Below, piece after piece: positions 8,013 to 12,773 of a stretch of DNA of 12,773 bases; position 1 is the first letter of the stretch; each line of letters begins with the position of its first letter. The notes beneath the pieces are model-generated. The model did no database searches, was not told the origin of the DNA, and worked only from the letters and a program-made list of their open reading frames with translations. The stretch covers positions 1 through 12,773 of the forward strand of contig JADFHU010000071.1 of the NCBI GenBank assembly GCA_022567055.1, read 5' to 3'. Origin of the DNA: Planctomycetota bacterium (GTDB lineage: Bacteria; Planctomycetota; Phycisphaerae; Sedimentisphaerales; Anaerobacaceae). The position numbers were made by a program, and so were the translations under genes.

Positions 8013-9650
8013 CTACAGGTGCGAATAAGCCGGCAGGTCAGATAGCCGTGAGTCCTCGACCGGTCCTCCCACAGTGAAGTTGTAGAGACTCTGCATCTGC
8101 AGGTCCTCGATACCCAGGAGTTCGTGGATGCTGTCATCGAAGAAACAGCCGATCCCTGTCCCCCGCATGCCCTGGGCCTCCGCTTCGAGGTAGAGTACCT
8201 GACCCACCATGCCCGCCTCCCAGTGAAGCCGCGGATAGAACCAGGCCCCGCGTTCGGCGAGCGGCCCCCGAAACCAGGCGAGCATCATGGTCGCAAACAC
8301 GCCCCCCGAGGCGATGGCCTGGTTGCAGGAGACATTCTCGGCGGACTGGGAAAAGTCACCGGCTTCGATCAAGTAGAGGGGCAGTCCCGGCAGGACGTCC
8401 GCCGCGCCGCCGCGCCCCGCATCGAATGCTATCACGGTTTGCAGGGACTCTGTCTGGTCTGGATCGCGAACCAAGATGTAAAGCCCGGAGGCGAGACCGC
8501 GTACGCGGTGTACGGCGAAGACTGGGTGCACGGCCGGTTGCCAGGGCCAGGCAGCAAAGGGAGACTGCCCCCCAGTCGGCATCAAGCAGGCCAGCGTGCG
8601 GCAGAAACGACTCGCGTCCATCTCCGCGACCCCATCCATGGCCTGCACACTGCGACGGGTGCGGATGATCTCGCGGGCGAATACTCCCTCTCGTAACGAA
8701 GGTACCCGCTCGAAGGGGCTCAGCGCGGGCTTCCAGGTGGAAGCGTCTGCCAGGGCGGGCTTGTCCATCATTCCAGAGGCCTGCTCGATGATGGGCCAGT
8801 CATGATGGTCCTCGGAGAGTCGGTTCGGCCGGTAGGGATTGGGCCGGCGCTGGAAGTGGGCAAGGACCTCTGGGGGCACTCGCCAAGTGTCGAGCCTCTC
8901 CCAATCCACGGAGGCCTGAGCCGGAAAGAGGGCGAGCAGACAGTCCGCGTGTTCGGCCTCGACGCCGCTCTGCCGGTCAATCGACAAGAGCGTCGCGACC
9001 TCTGCCCCGCTGACCGCCTCCAGCACCCGCGTCTGCCAGCCCAAGAGGGAGGCCGAGAGGGCGATACAGGCGATGGCGTGACCCACATCGTGATGGCAAT
9101 AGCGCAAGGCCCGTTCCCCGTATTTCCAGGATTCGCGCCAGTAGATGGAACTTAAGGCCACCAGACAGCTCGCCTCCGGCAGGCCGGAGAAGAGGCGGTC
9201 TGCGAGAGTGTTCTCGATCTCGACCAGCCCTTCCAGGGCATGCTCATAGGGTGCGTAGTGAAAGAGGCCGGCGCGATCGTGCAGCCCCGGCAGCGGCGGC
9301 GCCAACAGATAGGCCTCCGTGGGATGGAGATTGCCACTGGAGGGATTGCAACGCAGAAACCACCGGCTGTCCTGATACTGCTTGGTCGCGGAGAGTGCCA
9401 TGGCGTAGAAGAAAAGCTCACTCACCGCCGGCTTTCCCAGGGGCCGAGCTTTCCGCTGCGCCGGGTCATAGACGTCCTCCCACAGCGGGCCCTGGTCGGC
9501 GGCTCCGAGGTCCAGGCGGTGAAGGGGTGCCCCCTCAAAGCGACGGAAGGGATCGGGCTGTGTCTCCCAATCGAGGTAGCCCAGTGCTCGGGCGTAGCGA
9601 TAGGGATGGTGTTTGGTCTGTTCGTGATACTGGAAGATGTCGCGGATCAT
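8013..9650 (-). CDS. SagB/ThcOx-like flavin-dependent dehydrogenase with two nitroreductase domains
   Basis: This 545-residue protein appears to hold two tandem nitroreductase-fold (FMN-binding) domains, at about residues 70-250 and 320-530. The first has RCNPSSGNLHPTEAYLL (100-116), the SagB-type variant of the R-x-x-P-S-x-G-x-x-x-P motif. CHHDVGHAIACIALSASLLG (185-204) follows. The second opens with RTRRSVQAMDG (331-340) and ends with HWEAGMVGQVLYLEAEAQG (476-494) and GTGIGCFFDDSIHELLG (497-513), the typical C-terminal flavin-pocket helix and tail. Family members oxidise azolines to azoles in RiPP maturation. Many long stand-alone homologues have no known substrate. No YcaO cyclodehydratase, E1-like partner or precursor peptide is nearby, so it is not a complete azole-peptide cluster. 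The ATG at 9650 has only a weak ribosome site. It is divergent from the truncated PEP-CTERM-like gene. Confidence 0.88.
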   Translation of the reverse strand: MIRDIFQYHEQTKHHPYRYARALGYLDWETQPDPFRRFEGAPLHRLDLGAADQGPLWEDVYDPAQRKARPLGKPAVSELFFYAMALSATKQYQDSRWFLRCNPSSGNLHPTEAYLLAPPLPGLHDRAGLFHYAPYEHALEGLVEIENTLADRLFSGLPEASCLVALSSIYWRESWKYGERALRYCHHDVGHAIACIALSASLLGWQTRVLEAVSGAEVATLLSIDRQSGVEAEHADCLLALFPAQASVDWERLDTWRVPPEVLAHFQRRPNPYRPNRLSEDHHDWPIIEQASGMMDKPALADASTWKPALSPFERVPSLREGVFAREIIRTRRSVQAMDGVAEMDASRFCRTLACLMPTGGQSPFAAWPWQPAVHPVFAVHRVRGLASGLYILVRDPDQTESLQTVIAFDAGRGGAADVLPGLPLYLIEAGDFSQSAENVSCNQAIASGGVFATMMLAWFRGPLAERGAWFYPRLHWEAGMVGQVLYLEAEAQGMRGTGIGCFFDDSIHELLGIEDLQMQSLYNFTVGGPVEDSRLSDLPAYSHL

Positions 9651-9780
9651 CCGGACATCTTAGACGCTGCAAAGAAATAAGTTGTGCATAATCCGCTCAA
9701 TCGTCGCGACCCAATCTAACACCAATTTTCTCCCTCTAAACTGTGAGTTTACTTCTGCGTGACCCCTTAGCGCGCGGGCA

Positions 9781-9809
9781 TTGCAATTTCGGAGTAACTT
9801 CGTCATAAT
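9781..9809 (+). promoter_or_regulatory. Sigma-70-type promoter for the truncated PEP-CTERM-like gene
   Basis: TTGCAA (9781-9786) and CATAAT (9804-9809) are separated by exactly 17 bases. They match the consensus at four and five of six positions. The start codon lies 43 bases after the -10, with a strong GAGGAGG ribosome site in between (about 9838-9844). Confidence 0.55.
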
Positions 9810-9851
9810 TATGGATCGGCAAGCGCCCAGCTTTTTTGAGGAGGTTTCGAC

Positions 9852-10133
9852 ATGAAGCGATCAACAACCATCCCGAATCGGTGGCAAATCGTCGCTTGGC
9901 ATCTGACCCTACTTTTGTCCCTTTCGGGTGTCGCCGCGGCCCTGCCCATTGTCGGCCGAACAGACACCTTCGGTGACGGCACGACCCTAGGCTGGGGAGG
10001 GGGTATTACCGGACTACCGCGTCATAGCGCAGAGGGAGGCCCCGCCGGACCGGGAGATGGCTATCTGGAGATCAGTACGAGGGCGTTTCACTTGGGCACC
10101 AGGCATCAAGGCCCTGCCTGGACGGGCGACTAA
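9852..10133 (+). pseudogene. N-terminal remnant of a secreted PEP-CTERM-like protein
   Basis: The 93-residue product has a clean signal peptide (basic MKRSTTIPNR, hydrophobic core around residues 15-28, likely cut near VAA). RTDTFGDGTTLGWGGG (36-51) and GPAGPGDGYLEI (64-74) follow. From memory these segments resemble the start of a beta-sandwich domain in exosortase-sorted PEP-CTERM proteins, which usually continue well past a W-x-G-D/N segment and end in a PEP motif plus membrane helix. Here the frame stops immediately after AWTGD. No PEP-CTERM tail was found downstream, so I read it as a truncated gene with intact promoter and GAGGAGG ribosome site. Its TAA overlaps the stop of the convergent ATPase gene, placing a rearrangement junction near 10130. 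Alternatively it is a genuine small secreted protein, but the abrupt end argues against this. Confidence 0.65.
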
Positions 10134-11251
10134 TATCGTTTGTGAAGCAGCCAGAGTCTAAAAAAGGGATTCACAAACCTGTATTCTTTGCGGACGACGA
10201 ACAGCAAGCGTTTGGCGACCAGCCGTGTCAACGCAGCTTTGATGGAGCTGGTATGGGCAATGCCTGATGCCTGCACGAATTCTCCGGCCAAGGGAGAGAC
10301 GCCTCCCAAACGGGCTAGCGTCTTCAAGACCATTGACTGTTGTGGGGACAAATCGCTGAGTATTGTTTCATATCCTCGCAGTTCGTTGTGGAAAACGTGG
10401 GCCAGTGCTTGGGAAAAACCCTTCTCTGTGATGAGGTCGCCCTCTTGGGTCGTGTCCCATAAGGCGGCGCAGAGTTGTTGGATATCTCCAGGATTGCGAA
10501 AACAAACGTCTGCTATTCGATCAAATAGGCCCTTCTCCAACTTGCGTTTTCCTTTCCTGAACTGTCTGGTGATAAACCCGGAGAAATTGTCAAAGCTAGA
10601 AGCATCAACGTCCAAGGTCAGCGCCGATTTAAAAAAAGGACTGTCCGGATCCTGGAAAATCTTCCACATATAGCTGCGAATACTCCCGGCGAACAAGAAA
10701 CAGATCTTGTCTTCGAATTGAATACGACTCCGCATGATCGCCAGGATCTCCCACGCATCCTTCAGGTTTAGGCAATCCTGAAATTCGTCAAATGCCACTA
10801 CCAGGGGACTCTGTTGATGGAGATGAGAAATGAAATCTATGATTCCGGTCAGGCTCTCCGGGCGATAGGTGTTCCGGGCGAGGGACGGGGAAAGAGAAGG
10901 GGTGCCCGTGACCGGATCGATGGAGACGGAAACGGTCAAGTTGGGAATGAAGCGAACCACCTTTTGGATGAGAGATTCTTGCTGTTCGATGGTCTCGATC
11001 CCCTGGACGATCCGCTGAATGAGGTCTTCTCCAGTTTTGATACCGAGAAAATCGCAATAGAGGAGCCGTTGCGACGTGGATCGGGACACGGTTTGGTGGA
11101 TGAGTGACGTCTTGCCTGCCCGCCGCTCTCCTTGAAGGACGGTGTTCTGACCCCGTTTTATCAATGAAATCAACTCGTCTTCGAGGGGACCGCGTTGGCA
11201 ATAGTCTTTTCCCGTAACGACCTGCCCATATTTAAATGGATTCTGTTTCAT
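10130..11251 (-). CDS. STAND/archaeal-type AAA ATPase with C-terminal winged helix
   Basis: This 373-residue cytoplasmic P-loop NTPase opens with NPFKYGQVVTGKDYCQR, the N-terminal signature of the archaeal-ATPase-like family also widespread in Bacteroidetes and other bacteria. Walker A is GERRAGKTSL (41-50). Walker B is LVVAFDEF (150-157), with D155-E156. FLFAGS (185-190) is the likely sensor 1. The C-terminal part (about 300-360) looks like a winged-helix domain (QQSMVLKTLARLGGVS, then SSIKAALTRLVAKRLL). Such proteins are thought to be signalling or conflict-related switches. Many sit in mobile or fast-changing regions, and their ligands are unknown. I prefer ATG 11251, with AGGA about 6 bases upstream, over GTG 11272, which would add seven residues. 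Three 15-bp direct repeats lie 44 bases upstream. By eye it is less GC-rich than the polysaccharide genes, consistent with transfer. Confidence 0.85.
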   Translation of the reverse strand: MKQNPFKYGQVVTGKDYCQRGPLEDELISLIKRGQNTVLQGERRAGKTSLIHQTVSRSTSQRLLYCDFLGIKTGEDLIQRIVQGIETIEQQESLIQKVVRFIPNLTVSVSIDPVTGTPSLSPSLARNTYRPESLTGIIDFISHLHQQSPLVVAFDEFQDCLNLKDAWEILAIMRSRIQFEDKICFLFAGSIRSYMWKIFQDPDSPFFKSALTLDVDASSFDNFSGFITRQFRKGKRKLEKGLFDRIADVCFRNPGDIQQLCAALWDTTQEGDLITEKGFSQALAHVFHNELRGYETILSDLSPQQSMVLKTLARLGGVSPLAGEFVQASGIAHTSSIKAALTRLVAKRLLFVVRKEYRFVNPFFRLWLLHKRY

Positions 11252-11294
11252 GGTATTCCTGTCTGCTGACACAAGTCAGTCATCGGCTATTGCA

Positions 11295-11339
11295 GTTACT
11301 AGTGTTACAGTAATTACTGTTACATTAAACACTGTTACA
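11295..11339 (-). repeat. Three tandem 15-bp direct repeats (iteron-like) upstream of the ATPase
   Basis: On the minus strand three units each begin with TGTAACA, at 11339, 11324 and 11309, exactly 15 bases apart. They are TGTAACAGTGTTTAA, TGTAACAGTAATTAC and TGTAACACTAGTAAC. A degenerate fourth unit may follow (TGCAATAG). The central part also contains a perfect 14-bp palindrome, ACAGTAATTACTGT. The position just upstream of the ATPase start, overlapping where its promoter should be, suggests an operator for autoregulation. A binding or replication-type iteron site is also possible. Confidence 0.75.
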
Positions 11340-11480
11340 CCATTTTATGCAACAGAAAACGCTCGATTATTGTGAGACCCACGAGAACGACCCGCTCTTG
11401 GGCAATTATCTGTCCCTACCAGTAGACTAAATTTCACAGCCCGTTCGTAATAGGGGTAGGATCTTGACAATCTTCTCTTA
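11340..11480. other. Spacer between ATPase upstream region and MITE
   Basis: No gene is visible. A TTGACA hexamer (11464-11469) has no matching -10 at the right distance, because the MITE begins at 11481. I found no remnant of the missing C-terminal part of the PEP-CTERM-like gene here. Confidence 0.4.
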
Positions 11481-11657
11481 GAGCGTGTGTGAGAAGTATT
11501 TTGTCGGCCCGAACTCGAGCGAAAAGGTCGTGGTCAAGGCGGAGGTCGGAAAAGGCCGCAGGCGTACTGAAGTACGTCGAGGACCTTTTTCGGCTGACAA
11601 CGCAGATCCACGGCCTTTGCAGCCGAGTGAAGCCAGAAAGACTTCTCACACACGCTC
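11481..11657. mobile_element. 177-bp MITE-like palindromic element
   Basis: The ends are perfect 17-bp inverted repeats (GAGCGTGTGTGAGAAGT at 11481-11497 and its complement at 11641-11657). Both are flanked by TTA (11478-11480 and 11658-11660), a probable 3-bp target duplication. The interior is an imperfect inverted repeat along its whole length. It folds about CGTACTGAAGTACG (11563-11576), which lies exactly at the centre. It encodes nothing convincing, so a transposase would have to act in trans. A TNA duplication is a property of the IS1031 group of the IS5 family, so derivation from such an element is possible but unproven. Confidence 0.8.
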
Positions 11658-11675
11658 TTACTGGCTTGGAGAGTC

Positions 11676-12212
11676 ATGCTCGAAGATAGACTCCTAACCT
11701 GGCGATTCAAGAACGGCAGTAAGCAGGCCCTGGCGAGAATCTACGAGAAATATGAATCGCTGCTCCTGACGATTGCCGGCGCCATTCTAAATGATGTCTC
11801 GGCGGGGGAAGACGTCGTGCAAGACGTTTTTCTAAGAGTCGCACAGCATCCGGAGGCGCTGCGCTCGACCGGCAATCTGAGGAACTACCTGGCCGTCTGC
11901 ACCGCCAACCTCTCCAAGGACAGATTGCGGTCCAGGAGGCAGGTCCATCGGGGAGATGACAGTGTGGCGGATGGCATTGATCGTCTTGATCCCCTGACCC
12001 AGGTGCTGCGTCTCGAGCAAACCCAAGCGCTATGGCGGGCAGTTATCCAGTTGCCCGTGGAGCAGCGAGAAGTCGTGGTCCTGCGCCAGACGGCGGGACT
12101 CACCTTCAAAGAAATCGCTTCAGCACTGAAGGTCTCCATCAATACGGCCCAGAGTCGTTATCGATATGGCATCGAAAAGCTGCGTACTTCACTTAATGGG
12201 GAGTTTGAATGA
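11676..12212 (+). CDS. ECF-type RNA polymerase sigma factor
   Basis: This 178-residue protein has the two-domain layout of an extracytoplasmic-function sigma factor. Region 2 (about 20-90) includes AGEDVVQDVFLRVAQHP, used for core binding and -10 recognition. Region 4 (about 120-172) includes LPVEQREVVVLRQTAGLTFKEIASALKVSINTAQSRYRYGIEKLR, with the helix-turn-helix that reads the -35. There is no region 1.1 or 3. The ATG has GGAG four bases upstream. Its stop overlaps the next gene (ATGATG), so the membrane protein that follows is co-translated and is the obvious candidate for controlling it. The MITE with its TTA duplication ends 16 bases before the start codon. The original promoter and leader are therefore displaced or replaced. 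The regulon is unknown. Confidence 0.93.
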   Translation: MLEDRLLTWRFKNGSKQALARIYEKYESLLLTIAGAILNDVSAGEDVVQDVFLRVAQHPEALRSTGNLRNYLAVCTANLSKDRLRSRRQVHRGDDSVADGIDRLDPLTQVLRLEQTQALWRAVIQLPVEQREVVVLRQTAGLTFKEIASALKVSINTAQSRYRYGIEKLRTSLNGEFE

Positions 12213-12607
12213 TGAAACGCCGTTCGGAACTAGAAAACCACATTGCGAACCTTCGTCTGCGACCCACCCGGCAGGCACACGAGAAAAACCTGTCGGGGCT
12301 ACTGATTGCTGTTCCCGACAAACGTCAGCGTCGCCAGACACTCTGTATAGCTGCTGCGCTACTGGTCGTGGTTGCACTCACCGCCGCGTTTCTAGTGACA
12401 CGCAGACCTCGCCCCCGCCTGGAGAGCGAAGCTTTAACGGTATCAGCTGTCTCGGAAAACGCCTTGACCCTCCGGTCACTCAACAGAGCACTAGCGCAGG
12501 GTGGGTTGGAAGGGCTCGACCAGCAGATATCCCAAGCCAGAAGGCGAAGCTCGCCTCGGCCGAAATTGCCGACCATTGACGATGTACTGAAAGACATCGA
12601 GTTCTGA
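12209..12607 (+). CDS. One-pass membrane protein coupled to the sigma factor (candidate anti-sigma or signalling partner)
   Basis: This 132-residue protein has a charged cytoplasmic N-terminus (1-46, rich in Arg and Lys), a single membrane helix (about 47-63, IAAALLVVVALTAAFLV) flanked by Arg-rich stretches, and a short polar C-terminal part ending in LPTIDDVLKDIEF. The ATG overlaps the sigma-factor stop, and GGGGAG lies five bases upstream. It shows no zinc-binding HxxxCxxC motif, so it is not a standard ZAS-domain anti-sigma factor. Genes coding such small one-pass proteins directly after an ECF sigma factor are common in Planctomycetes as far as I recall. The role as sigma-factor regulator rests on position only. 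Confidence 0.75.
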   Translation: MMKRRSELENHIANLRLRPTRQAHEKNLSGLLIAVPDKRQRRQTLCIAAALLVVVALTAAFLVTRRPRPRLESEALTVSAVSENALTLRSLNRALAQGGLEGLDQQISQARRRSSPRPKLPTIDDVLKDIEF

Positions 12608-12626
12608 CCCATTGAAAGGACATCTC

Positions 12627-12773
12627 ATGCGACCCATGCTTCAGTTCCCACTACTGGTCGGCGTCCTTGCGCTACTGATCACGGACTGCTGTTTTGCGGA
12701 GTATCCACCCAACAATGCCGCCGTGCTTTACTACCGCGGCTTTCTCCACTTTGCGGCGCCAGAGGGCGATCGG
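12627..12773 (+). CDS. Secreted protein, N-terminal part only (runs off the window)
   Basis: Forty-nine codons are present. The ATG has AAAGGA about 6 bases upstream and lies 19 bases after the preceding stop, so it is probably the third gene of the sigma-factor operon. The product begins with a signal peptide (MRPMLQFPLLVGVLALLITD, then CCFA, likely cut after FA). AEYPPNNAAVLYYRGFLHFAAPEGD follows in two steps: AEYPPNNAAVLYYR and then GFLHFAAPEGD. The NNAAVLYYRGFL segment resembles the start of a group of hypothetical secreted proteins in Planctomycetes/Phycisphaerae, from memory. The function is unknown. It may be the main target or the sensor output of the upstream sigma factor. Confidence 0.7.
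   Translation, partial: MRPMLQFPLLVGVLALLITDCCFAEYPPNNAAVLYYRGFLHFAAPEGDR

Noticed and set aside
8013..9650. RiPP (thiazole/oxazole peptide) biosynthetic cluster around the SagB-like gene
   Set aside because: No cyclodehydratase, leader peptidase, transporter or precursor peptide was found within the window.
11464..11469. TTGACA as -35 of the sigma-factor promoter
   Set aside because: No -10 at 16-18 bases with or without the MITE. Removing the MITE leaves too little room for a promoter and ribosome site.

Overview
This is a moderately GC-rich bacterial window, most likely from an environmental member of the Planctomycetes, possibly Phycisphaerae. That placement is an inference. It rests on an ECF sigma factor followed by a short one-pass membrane protein and a secreted protein with an NNAAVLYYRGFL segment, a large protein built of carboxypeptidase-regulatory-like repeats, and the N-terminal part of a protein resembling PEP-CTERM (exosortase-sorted) proteins. 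No rRNA, tRNA or CRISPR array was seen.

Bases 20-4004 (+) form a tightly packed exopolysaccharide-type operon. It holds a secreted or membrane-anchored protein with a possible TIM-barrel (DIEPYG motif), two GT4/GT-B glycosyltransferases, and a small bacterial sugar transferase that would load the first sugar phosphate onto the lipid carrier. The genes overlap or are separated by a few bases. The operon ends in a 20-bp-stem palindrome that includes the last gene's stop codon.

Bases 4005-9650 carry a leader region and a secreted DUF4056-like protein (+). On the minus strand follow a repeat-rich secreted protein broken by a single frameshift and an orphan double-domain SagB/nitroreductase-like flavoprotein.

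Bases 9781-11660 look rearranged. A well-formed promoter and ribosome site drive a PEP-CTERM-like gene that stops abruptly after 93 codons. Its stop overlaps the stop of a convergent STAND/archaeal-type AAA ATPase gene. Three 15-bp direct repeats lie upstream of the ATPase. A 177-bp MITE-like palindromic element with perfect 17-bp inverted ends and a TTA duplication follows.

Bases 11676-12773 (+) hold the ECF sigma factor, its translationally coupled membrane partner (a candidate anti-sigma or signalling protein), and the start of a secreted protein that runs off the window. The MITE ends 18 bp before the sigma-factor start codon, so the regulator's leader has been remodelled.

I see no complete defence or biosynthetic system. 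The most interesting signals are the ATPase with its iteron-like repeats next to a truncated gene, the MITE fused to the sigma-factor leader, and the hairpin that supplies the end of the sugar transferase.
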